64,000 nt of DNA from Pricia antarctica (GTDB lineage: Bacteria; Bacteroidota; Bacteroidia; Flavobacteriales; Flavobacteriaceae). Shown piece after piece: positions 33,634 to 41,060 of the stretch. The stretch lies in NCBI RefSeq assembly GCF_900101815.1, contig NZ_FNAO01000008.1:150027-214026 (forward strand), written 5' to 3'. Both the position numbers and the translations under genes were made by a program. The notes below the pieces were generated by a model. That model was not told the origin of the DNA and did not search any database. It saw only the letters and a list, made by a program, of their open reading frames with translations. Every line of letters begins with the position of its first letter. Position 1 is the first letter of the stretch.

Positions 33634-35166
33634 ATGAAAATGCTAAGGCTAATTCTGGGTGACCAACTGAACCAAAAACACGCTTGGTTCAATGAAACCG
33701 ACAATGAGGTCACCTACCTCATGGCCGAGATGCGCCAGGAGACCGATTATGTGAAGCACCATATTCAAAAAGTGGTCGGCTTCTTTTTGGCCATGCGTAA
33801 TTTTCAAGAGGAACTTTCGACAAAGGGGCACCGTTTCATCTATCTCAAAATTGGCGATGACCAAAATCCTCAGAACCTAGAAAAAATCATTCAAAAATAT
33901 GTGAATGAAACCGATGCGGAAAAATTCGAATACCAACTGCCGGATGAATATCGGTTGGATGAACAATTAAAGGCTATCTGCAAAGGTCTTTCCATTGAAA
34001 CGGAAGCCGTGGATACCGAACATTTCTACACCACCCGCTATGAAGTTAAAAACTTCTTTTCGAACAAGAAACAGTACTTGATGGAAAGTTTCTATCGAAT
34101 GATGCGTAAGAAGCACGACATTATGATGGTCAACGACCAACCCGATGGCGGTAAGTGGAACTTCGACCACAGCAACCGTAAAAAATGGACGGGGAAACCT
34201 GAAATTCCGCATGAACGTGGCTTTCGGAAAGACGTTAGCGTTGTATCCCAAGAAATTAAGGCTGCCGGTATCGAAACCATAGGTAATCTAGACCCCAAAA
34301 GCTACAATTGGCCCACTTCAAGGGCCGACTCCCTTTCGGTGCTCAACTATTTTTGTAAAAACTTACTGATCTATTTTGGCGATTATCAGGATGCGCTGCA
34401 TAGCGAACAAAAATTTTTGTTCCATTCCCGTTTATCCTTTGCGATGAACAGTAAAATGATTTCGCCAAAAGAAGTCATCGATAAAGTACTGGATCACTGT
34501 TACGAGCACACGGGGCACATCCACATTTCGCAAGTCGAAGGTTTTGTGCGCCAAATTTTAGGATGGCGCGAATATATGCGGGGTATGTACTGGGCATTAA
34601 TGCCCAATTACGGCCAGTATAACAAATTGGACAATCAGAACAAACTCCCCGATTTCTACTGGACCGGCGATACCAAGATGAACTGTTTGAAACACGCCAT
34701 CACACAAAGTCTGGACGAAGCCTACGCCCATCACATTCAACGCTTGATGATTACCGGTAATTACGCTTTGTTGACCCAAGTACACCCTGATGAAATCGAT
34801 GCATGGTACCTCGGTATTTACATCGATGCCATCGAGTGGGTCGAAATTACGAATACCCGGGGCATGAGCCAATTTGCCGATGGCGGTATGATTGCCACCA
34901 AACCCTACGTTAGCAGCGCCAATTACATCCATAAAATGGGCAATTATTGCAGCGGCTGTCACTATAGCCATACTAAGAAATTGGGCGAAAATGCCTGTCC
35001 CTTTAACGCGCTTTACTGGAATTTTCTGGATGAGAAAAAAGAACATTTCAGAGACAATCACCGCATGAACATGATGATGAGCCTATTGGGAAAAAAGGAT
35101 AAACAGGAACTGGCAGCATTAAAAGAAAGGGCAAATAATATTATTGAGCATCCCGAATTGTTTTGA
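33634..35166 (+). CDS. Iron-sulfur bacterial cryptochrome/(6-4) photolyase (FeS-BCP)
   Basis: A 510-residue protein of the prokaryotic (6-4) photolyase group typified by Agrobacterium PhrB. The N-terminus (KMLRLILGDQLNQKHAWF) is the antenna domain. Four cysteines that bind a 4Fe-4S cluster are present at residues 351, 439, 442 and 455 (KMNCLKH, NYCSGCHYS, ENACPFN), each one residue later than in PhrB as I recall it. The FAD-site block VEGFVRQILGWREYMRG is also typical. It repairs (6-4) photoproducts or acts as a photoreceptor. It lies 189 bp after cryptochrome DASH on the same strand. Confidence 0.92.
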   Translation: MKMLRLILGDQLNQKHAWFNETDNEVTYLMAEMRQETDYVKHHIQKVVGFFLAMRNFQEELSTKGHRFIYLKIGDDQNPQNLEKIIQKYVNETDAEKFEYQLPDEYRLDEQLKAICKGLSIETEAVDTEHFYTTRYEVKNFFSNKKQYLMESFYRMMRKKHDIMMVNDQPDGGKWNFDHSNRKKWTGKPEIPHERGFRKDVSVVSQEIKAAGIETIGNLDPKSYNWPTSRADSLSVLNYFCKNLLIYFGDYQDALHSEQKFLFHSRLSFAMNSKMISPKEVIDKVLDHCYEHTGHIHISQVEGFVRQILGWREYMRGMYWALMPNYGQYNKLDNQNKLPDFYWTGDTKMNCLKHAITQSLDEAYAHHIQRLMITGNYALLTQVHPDEIDAWYLGIYIDAIEWVEITNTRGMSQFADGGMIATKPYVSSANYIHKMGNYCSGCHYSHTKKLGENACPFNALYWNFLDEKKEHFRDNHRMNMMMSLLGKKDKQELAALKERANNIIEHPELF

Positions 35167-35479
35167 CCCCTCTATCGCGCTCTGGGGTGACTTGTTTAAA
35201 TTGCTGCTTGATGTCTTGAGCCATTGGACCCATCTACAGCGGTCAGGCATGAACTTTTAAGCTTTCCTTACCCATTAAAACGCATCCAACCCTCTAGGTT
35301 CGTCCGTATATAAAGAAACATCCCGCTTCGGCGCCTATATCTACCCAAAAAGTCCTTCACAATTCGATTGCGAAGGAATTTTTAATGTTGTATGATTTTT
35401 TTCTCCAAGGTATTCCCGAACGGAAATAAGCTCTAGAGCCATCTTCGGGTCAAATACGAGAACAGCGAAGAAAGGCCGT
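35167..35479. other. Intergenic region between the FeS photolyase and clpP genes
   Basis: No gene is seen. The region between the convergent 3' ends holds two weak hairpins: ACCCC/GGGGT at 35166-35188, and TCCTTC/GAAGGA at 35353-35377 followed by ATTTTT. Either could end photolyase transcription. Confidence 0.5.
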
Positions 35480-36028
35480 TTATTCCAAAACCCCGTCTAC
35501 AATACCATATTCCACTGACTCTTCGGCGCCCATCCAGTAGTCGCGGTCGAAATCTTTCATGACCTTTTCGAAGGTTTGTCCACAGTTTTCGGCGAGTATT
35601 TTGGCACCCAACTCTTTCGTCTTGATAATTTCCTTGGCCTGAATCTCGATATTCGAAGCCTGTCCACGAGCACCTCCACTAGGCTGGTGGATCATCACCC
35701 TGGCATGCGGCTGTATAAACCGTCGTCCTTTTTCGCCTACGGACAAAAGAATAGATCCCATTGATGCTGCAAGACCGGAGCAAACCGTAGAAACAGGACT
35801 CTTGATTTGCTTGATGGTATCGTAAATCGCAAATCCGGAAGTAACATAGCCACCGGGACTATTGATAATCAACTGTATTTCCTTATTATTTTGAAGATCC
35901 AGATACATAAGGCGATCGATGACGTGCTTGGCAGAGTCGTCATCTACCATGCCCCATAAAAACACTTTTCTTTCATCGAGCAATTTTTCTTGAATCGCTT
36001 CCTGAACTTTTCCTTTATTAGAACTCAT
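35480..36028 (-). CDS. clpP: ATP-dependent Clp protease proteolytic subunit
   Basis: A 182-residue ClpP serine peptidase. The catalytic triad is visible: Ser in CSGLAASMGSILLS, His in RVMIHQPSGG, and Asp in MKDFDRDYWMGAEES. The chamber works with an AAA unfoldase such as ClpX or ClpA. No clpX follows here, so this may be a second ClpP paralogue of the kind found in Bacteroidota. The start at 36028 (MSSNKGKVQEAIQEKLL) is preferred to one 11 codons upstream because the -7 element at 36049-36056 would leave a 20-bp gap before it. Confidence 0.93.
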   Translation of the reverse strand: MSSNKGKVQEAIQEKLLDERKVFLWGMVDDDSAKHVIDRLMYLDLQNNKEIQLIINSPGGYVTSGFAIYDTIKQIKSPVSTVCSGLAASMGSILLSVGEKGRRFIQPHARVMIHQPSGGARGQASNIEIQAKEIIKTKELGAKILAENCGQTFEKVMKDFDRDYWMGAEESVEYGIVDGVLE

Positions 36029-36048
36029 TATTTGTATTTTGTAGGCTG

Positions 36049-36056
36049 CAAAAATA
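36049..36056 (-). promoter_or_regulatory. Putative -7 promoter element for clpP
   Basis: On the minus strand the bases are TATTTTTG, matching TAnnTTTG, 20 bp before the clpP ATG. Confidence 0.45.
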
Positions 36057-36166
36057 CTCAAATTATCTGAAAATTCGATACGGATACATCGAACTCCTCT
36101 TTAGTGTGAATATGATTCCTTAAAGTTTAACTACAAAACGTTTATCTTTACCCGAAACTAAAGAAA

Positions 36167-36898
36167 ATGAAATACCTCACCAACATCGCACTATTGGGAT
36201 TCGTGTTTTTCACAAGCTGTAAAACCGATACCAAAACACAAAAGAGCACTGAGAACACTAGCGAAAACAGTTCCGCGGAGTCGACCATGGCCTCTGACAA
36301 AGAGACTAGCATTGTCGAAAAAATAGCCCATGCCAACGGTATGGACGCTTGGGCAACCGTAGAAGAACTGAAATTCACGTTCAATGTTGATCGTGAGGGC
36401 AACCCGCATTTCGAGCGTTCTTGGATCTGGAAGCCCAAGACCAACGAAGTGACGGCGCTGTCTGCTGAGGACACCCTTACTTACGACCGAAACGATACCG
36501 ATATGGACAGTACCGCCTATAAAACCAATGGCAATTTCGTGAACGACAAATTTTGGCTCATGGCTCCCCTGAATATCATGTGGGACAAAAATAGCATTAC
36601 AACCGAGCATACAGCGGAAGCGGAAGCTCCCATCAGCAAGAAGATGATGCAAAAATTGACGGTTACTTATGGCAACGAAGGAGGCTACACCCCTGGTGAT
36701 GCCTACGACCTATATTTCGGAGATGATTTTATTGTTCAAGAATGGGTGTACAGAAAGGGAAATCAGGCCGAACCTTCAATGACAACCACTTGGGAAGACT
36801 ATGTTGAAAAAGGTGGACTCAAAATTGCAGAAATGCACAAAAATGACGACGGTAACTTTAAGCTTTATTTTACAGGGGTCGAGGTGAACGCCGAATAG
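36167..36898 (+). CDS. Conserved lipoprotein (possibly DUF6503-like)
   Basis: A 243-residue lipoprotein: signal peptide with lipobox FFTSC (Cys18), then a Thr/Ser/Glu-rich linker to about residue 45, then a globular domain. The domain starts IVEKIAHANGMDAWATVEEL and contains FERSWIWKPKTNEVTALS and YGNEGGYTPGDAYDLYFGDD. This resembles a Bacteroidota lipoprotein family that I remember as DUF6503, with a LolA-like layout. The function is unknown. A TATCTTTA element at 36143-36150 lies 16 bp before the start. Confidence 0.75.
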   Translation: MKYLTNIALLGFVFFTSCKTDTKTQKSTENTSENSSAESTMASDKETSIVEKIAHANGMDAWATVEELKFTFNVDREGNPHFERSWIWKPKTNEVTALSAEDTLTYDRNDTDMDSTAYKTNGNFVNDKFWLMAPLNIMWDKNSITTEHTAEAEAPISKKMMQKLTVTYGNEGGYTPGDAYDLYFGDDFIVQEWVYRKGNQAEPSMTTTWEDYVEKGGLKIAEMHKNDDGNFKLYFTGVEVNAE

Positions 36899-37023
36899 TT
36901 TTAATCGCCAAAATGGTTTAACCGCAATTGCCCCACAAAGTTCGCAAAGAACTCGAAATCGTTTAAACTTGGGCTACCATTTGAACATTATAAACTTAGT
37001 GCAACATTTAATGGAGTTTCAAA

Positions 37024-38178
37024 CTAAGCACTAAATTTCTTCCGATGTAAAACAACCACAGCACCCAATATCAAAAGGGCACAACAAGACAGTACCAAAA
37101 TACAGGCTACCAAGGAATGGGTATCTGCGATAAACCCCAATATGGGCGGTGCACATAAAAACCCAGTATACCCTGTTCCGGCAATGAACGAAACTCCTTG
37201 TGAAGAATCTATGCCTTTGACATTGCCCCCAATCCGGAAAACTTCGGGTATCATCACGGAAAATCCGAGTCCGCTTAATGAAAATCCTACAATAGCCAAA
37301 TAAGTGGTCGTTGACAATACCAGTCCGTAGCCGGCCATGACTACCAAGACGCCGAAACCGACCATTTTTATCGAACCGATTTTCGAACTGATACCATCCC
37401 CTAAAAAACGGCCTAGGGTCATCGTCACCTGAAAGCCTAAAAAACCGGCGCCCCACAAAGCTTCCGGCGCCCTGCTGATTTCCTTAAGGTAGAGGCCGCT
37501 CCAGTCGACGATTGCGCCTTCGCTTCCCATGGCCACAAAAGAAATCAAACCTAATAACAACAATGGCCTGAAAAGTTTCAAACTAAATGGATCCTTTTCC
37601 ACCGGGGCGGCCACTATGTCTAAGAATCTTCTGAAGTATATCAGATTCACCGTCAACACCAAGGCTACTGCAATGCCCATATGCAATATCGGATTATGCA
37701 AAGGGCCGATCAAAAAACTACCAAGACCGGCCAGAACCCCTCCAAGGCTGAAAAAGCCGTGCGAGGCGGACATAAATTTCTTATTATCCTCTTTCTCCAG
37801 CTCTGTAACCAAGGTATTCATCGAAATATCGGTAAAGCCGTTCGAGGCGCCGAATAGAAACAGAGCCGCCATAAGCATGTAATAACTGGGTGCCAAAAGC
37901 GGCAATAGCGCAGCGATACAACATAAGATAACCCCGTACCATGTGGCCCTTCCTACCCCTATCTTGTTGATTATCTTCGAGGCGATCGGAAAAACCACAA
38001 ATACCCCTAACGAAAGAAAGAAGATGGCAATGCCCAGTTGTGACTTGTCGATTTCTAAATTTTCCTTTACGGTCGGTATATAAATTGCCCAAGTTCCAAA
38101 AAGGATATTCATGCTGGCAAACACCCAAGCAGGACCAAAGTAACGCGGGTTGGTAAGGATAAGGCGAAGGGATTTCAT
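37024..38178 (-). CDS. MFS transporter (YbjJ-like)
   Basis: A 384-residue major facilitator with about twelve membrane helices in two bundles. The N-terminal half has VGRATWYGVILCCIAALLPL after helix 2, and a conserved loop SNGFTDISMNTLVTELEKED that recalls the YbjJ subgroup, where substrates are unknown. The second bundle contains GSEGAIVDWSGLYLKEIS. It is flanked by unrelated genes, so the context gives no clue to the substrate. Confidence 0.85.
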   Translation of the reverse strand: MKSLRLILTNPRYFGPAWVFASMNILFGTWAIYIPTVKENLEIDKSQLGIAIFFLSLGVFVVFPIASKIINKIGVGRATWYGVILCCIAALLPLLAPSYYMLMAALFLFGASNGFTDISMNTLVTELEKEDNKKFMSASHGFFSLGGVLAGLGSFLIGPLHNPILHMGIAVALVLTVNLIYFRRFLDIVAAPVEKDPFSLKLFRPLLLLGLISFVAMGSEGAIVDWSGLYLKEISRAPEALWGAGFLGFQVTMTLGRFLGDGISSKIGSIKMVGFGVLVVMAGYGLVLSTTTYLAIVGFSLSGLGFSVMIPEVFRIGGNVKGIDSSQGVSFIAGTGYTGFLCAPPILGFIADTHSLVACILVLSCCALLILGAVVVLHRKKFSA

Positions 38179-38540
38179 ACTTATGTTTAAGGTTTAAAGT
38201 TTGGGACTAGGATCTAGGGGGTTGGTCTTTAGTACTTTTTTTACTTTTTGATTAAGCGTTTATAAATTGCAATGCTAGTTTTCCGTTCCCTTGATTAATC
38301 CATCACTTCTCTTTATCAATACTAAATTTTGTATACCTTATACTTTTTGCGAAAGCTAAAAAAGTTAAAGTTCGGGTATAAGTAAGACCGAAAAAAAGGC
38401 CGTCTTAATGAACGACTTTATTCTTGCTACCGAGTAGAAGGTCTCTATTATTGGCGCACTATTAAATTATCTCAATTTTTGATAAATTCGAACGTGTAAA
38501 ATCACTCTTATATTATTTACTAGGATATACTACGACGTCC
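38179..38540. other. Intergenic region between the MFS and kynureninase genes
   Basis: This 362-bp stretch has no plausible gene on either strand. It lies upstream of the MFS gene and downstream of kynureninase. An imperfect hairpin (AAGAC...GTCTT around an A-rich loop) near 38385-38407 is the only structure seen; it may end kynureninase transcripts. Confidence 0.5.
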
Positions 38541-39809
38541 TTATTTTCGGGAAATGCCTTGCTTCAATATTTGCCCGAAACGGTACATGTCTTCATAAGA
38601 GCAATAAAAAGGCGCGGGTGCCAAACGGATGACGTTGGGTTCACGCCAATCGGTGATGACGCCATTTTTCAAAAGATAATCGAACAACGATTTACCTTGG
38701 CCGTGCAGAAACACAGAAATTTGGCAGCCTCTGTCTTTAGGGGTGATGATTTCAAAAGAGCCGTCGGTCTGCCTATCAATTTCCTGAAGGATAAATTCCA
38801 GATAGGCCACAATTTTTATTCGTTTTTCGATAAGGGATTTCATACCGACTTCCTCGAACATTTCGAGGGATGCCAAATAGGGAGCGACCGACAATACCGG
38901 GGCATTGCTTATTTGCCAGGCATCGGCGTTCGGCATCGGTTCGAATTCCGGTTTCATCAAAAAACGGATCTCCTTTTTTGTTCCCCACCAACCTTCGAAC
39001 CGGGGGATATCCTTTTTATCCAAATATTTTTCATTGATAAAGACTCCCGATGCATTGCCGGGGCCGCTGTTCATATATTTGTAGCTGCACCAAGCGGCAA
39101 AATCGACGTTCCAATCATGGAGTTTCAAAGCGACATTTCCCACGCCGTGTGCAAGATCCCATCCGACAAAGGCACCCACGGATTTACCTGCCTTGGTAAT
39201 CTTTTCCATATCGAAAACTTGTCCGTTGTAATAATTAACACCCCCGATCAAGACCAAGGCCAGTTCATCACCCACCTCCCCTATCTTGGCCAAAACATCT
39301 TCGGTACGCCAAAAGTGTTCCCCATCCCGCTTTTTGACTTCGACAATTGCCGTTTCCGGGTTGAGACCATGAAACCGCAATTGGCTCTGTAACATATATT
39401 GATCTGACGGAAAGGCTTTTTCTTCACAGAGAATTTTAAACCGTTTCGCAGTGGGCCTATAGAAAGAAACCATCAAAAGATGTAAGTTTACCGTCAGCGT
39501 GTTCATTACCGAAACCTCTTCCGTTTTTGCCCCGACCACCTTGGCCAAGGGAGCGGCCAAGCGCTCGTGGTAATCCCACCAAGGTTTATCGGCTCGAAAA
39601 TGACCCTCTACGGCCAATTCCGACCAATCGGTCATGACCTCATCAATATATTTTTGGGTACGTTTAGGCTGTAGCCCGAGGGAATTTCCTGTAAAATAAA
39701 TAACAGGCTTGCCATTAACTTTTGGAAAGTGGAATTCATCCCGATACTTGCGAAGTGGGTCTTCGGCATCGAGGTTTTGGGCAAAGGCCAAGGTGTTCTC
39801 AAATTGCAT
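38541..39809 (-). CDS. kynU: Kynureninase
   Basis: This PLP enzyme cleaves 3-hydroxykynurenine to 3-hydroxyanthranilate and alanine. The 422-residue protein matches the family, with IYFTGNSLGLQPKRTQKYID near residue 37, GWDLAHGVGNVALKLHDWNV near 230 (PLP-binding Asp) and the Schiff-base lysine in AWCSYKYMNSGPGNASG. The start at 39809 (MQFENTLAFAQNLDAEDPL) fits the family and a -7 element; a longer frame reaching 39962 runs into the divergent methyltransferase gene. It cooperates with kmo at 30.4 kb. Confidence 0.95.
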   Translation of the reverse strand: MQFENTLAFAQNLDAEDPLRKYRDEFHFPKVNGKPVIYFTGNSLGLQPKRTQKYIDEVMTDWSELAVEGHFRADKPWWDYHERLAAPLAKVVGAKTEEVSVMNTLTVNLHLLMVSFYRPTAKRFKILCEEKAFPSDQYMLQSQLRFHGLNPETAIVEVKKRDGEHFWRTEDVLAKIGEVGDELALVLIGGVNYYNGQVFDMEKITKAGKSVGAFVGWDLAHGVGNVALKLHDWNVDFAAWCSYKYMNSGPGNASGVFINEKYLDKKDIPRFEGWWGTKKEIRFLMKPEFEPMPNADAWQISNAPVLSVAPYLASLEMFEEVGMKSLIEKRIKIVAYLEFILQEIDRQTDGSFEIITPKDRGCQISVFLHGQGKSLFDYLLKNGVITDWREPNVIRLAPAPFYCSYEDMYRFGQILKQGISRK

Positions 39810-39823
39810 AGCAGTGTTTTGGT

Positions 39824-39831
39824 CAAAAATA
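39824..39831 (-). promoter_or_regulatory. Putative -7 promoter element for kynU
   Basis: TATTTTTG on the minus strand, 14 bp before the kynU ATG. It supports the start at 39809. Confidence 0.5.
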
Positions 39832-39853
39832 CGATTTCGCCACCAAAAATTAA

Positions 39854-39864
39854 ACCTGACAGGT
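39854..39864. promoter_or_regulatory. Palindrome ACCTGACAGGT between kynU and a methyltransferase gene
   Basis: A perfect 5-1-5 inverted repeat in the 92-bp gap between two divergent genes, placed between their opposing -7 elements. It could be an operator, or a dispersed intergenic motif; a related partial copy is near 18467. Confidence 0.35.
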
Positions 39865-39878
39865 CTCGCTATGTTCAC

Positions 39879-39886
39879 TATTTTTG
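39879..39886 (+). promoter_or_regulatory. Putative -7 promoter element for the O-methyltransferase gene
   Basis: TATTTTTG matches TAnnTTTG and ends 15 bp before the ATG at 39902. Confidence 0.45.
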
Positions 39887-39901
39887 TTGTAAAGCGAACC
39901 C

Positions 39902-40543
39902 ATGCACTTTCTATCTCCCGATTTGGAAAATTACATCCAATCCCATTCCGAAGAAGAGCCAAAACTGCTTCAAGAGCTGACCCGTGAAACGCATTTGAAA
40001 GTCGTCCGGCCCAGAATGCTTACCGGTCATTTTCAGGGCAGGGTACTGAGCATGCTCTCGAAGATCATCCATCCAAAAAATATACTGGAAATCGGCACCT
40101 ACACCGGCTATTCCGCCCTTTGTCTGGCCGAAGGCCTTCAAAAAGACGGGCAATTACATACCATAGACGTCAACGAAGAACTGCTGGAAATACAACGACG
40201 CTATTTTGATAAAAGCAATTTCGGAAATCAAATCGTACAGCATACCGGCGATGCTAAAACCATCGTTCCTACTTTGGATTGCGTTTTCGATCTGATATTT
40301 ATCGATGCGGAAAAAAAAGAATATCCGGAATATTTTGAACTCATCCTAAAAAAAACAAAATCGGGAAGCCTTATTCTATCCGATAACGTGCTTTGGTCGG
40401 GCAAGGTCGTCGAGCCCTTGGAAGCAAAAGATAAGACGACGCAAATACTGCTAGCATATAACAACATGCTGAAGGAAGACCCAAGAGTAGAGACCGTTTT
40501 ATTACCGATCAGGGATGGCTTAACCCTCACGCGGGTGCGATGA
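39902..40543 (+). CDS. SAM-dependent O-methyltransferase, catechol-type
   Basis: A 213-residue class I methyltransferase of the COMT/caffeoyl-CoA family. The SAM motif is ILEIGTYTGYSALCLAEGL near residue 61, followed by LHTIDVNEELLEIQRRYF and the metal-binding segment LIFIDAEKKEYPEYF, then ILSDNVLWSGKV. Members methylate catechol-like or tRNA substrates; the substrate here is not known. It is divergent from kynU, with a palindrome between them. Confidence 0.85.
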   Translation: MHFLSPDLENYIQSHSEEEPKLLQELTRETHLKVVRPRMLTGHFQGRVLSMLSKIIHPKNILEIGTYTGYSALCLAEGLQKDGQLHTIDVNEELLEIQRRYFDKSNFGNQIVQHTGDAKTIVPTLDCVFDLIFIDAEKKEYPEYFELILKKTKSGSLILSDNVLWSGKVVEPLEAKDKTTQILLAYNNMLKEDPRVETVLLPIRDGLTLTRVR

Positions 40544-40646
40544 GCCGTACTACCGTAATCCAGAACTGATTGTATTGATCGACACCGAGGTTATTTAAAT
40601 AGAGAACCGTTTCTCTATCCCATTCCAAAATCCGTTCGAGCAAAGC

Positions 40647-40976
40647 CTACTTTCTTTTGATAGTACCTGTAACATCATCGACATTTTTCTTGACATCGTC
40701 GATCTGCTTTTTGATATCGGTTCCGATATTTTTGCTTACGTTGTTCTTGACATCATCTATATCTTTTTTGATGTCTTTTATAAAACTCGTATCGATACCC
40801 TGCTTATCGGCACTTTTTGTGATTTCGCTCTTGATGTCTTCGGTAGCATCTTTAAGTTGGCGCATGCCCTTGCCCAGTCCCTTGGCGATATCGGGAATCT
40901 TATCGGCACCGAAGACCATCACCACGATAAACATGACGAAGAATATCTCGGCCCCACTGATAAAAAGAAAATGCAT
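40647..40976 (-). CDS. tatA: Sec-independent translocase subunit TatA
   Basis: A 109-residue TatA/B-family protein: N-terminal membrane helix (HFLFISGAEIFFVMFIVVMV), the FGADKIPDIAKGLGKG hinge and amphipathic helix, then a long charged tail with two related blocks (DIKKDIDDVKNN and DIKKQIDDVKKN). It builds the pore that exports folded proteins. I chose the ATG at 40976 because a -7 element at 40990-40997 leaves room for a short leader; the ATG at 40985 is the alternative. It lies 84 bp after the M1 peptidase gene on the same strand. Confidence 0.9.
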   Translation of the reverse strand: MHFLFISGAEIFFVMFIVVMVFGADKIPDIAKGLGKGMRQLKDATEDIKSEITKSADKQGIDTSFIKDIKKDIDDVKNNVSKNIGTDIKKQIDDVKKNVDDVTGTIKRK

Positions 40977-40989
40977 TGCGAACATGCTA

Positions 40990-40997
40990 CAAATATA
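40990..40997 (-). promoter_or_regulatory. Putative -7 promoter element for tatA
   Basis: TATATTTG on the minus strand, 13 bp before the ATG at 40976. Confidence 0.45.
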
Positions 40998-41060
40998 ATG
41001 AAGATTACTAATGCATACGAAAAAAATACAGGGAAGGTTTGCCAAAGGGAAAAGCAGACC

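Noticed and set aside
38559-39392. 277-codon plus-strand open frame opposite kynureninase
   Set aside because: It is the antisense shadow of a clear kynU gene, has no family features, and its composition mirrors the coding strand.
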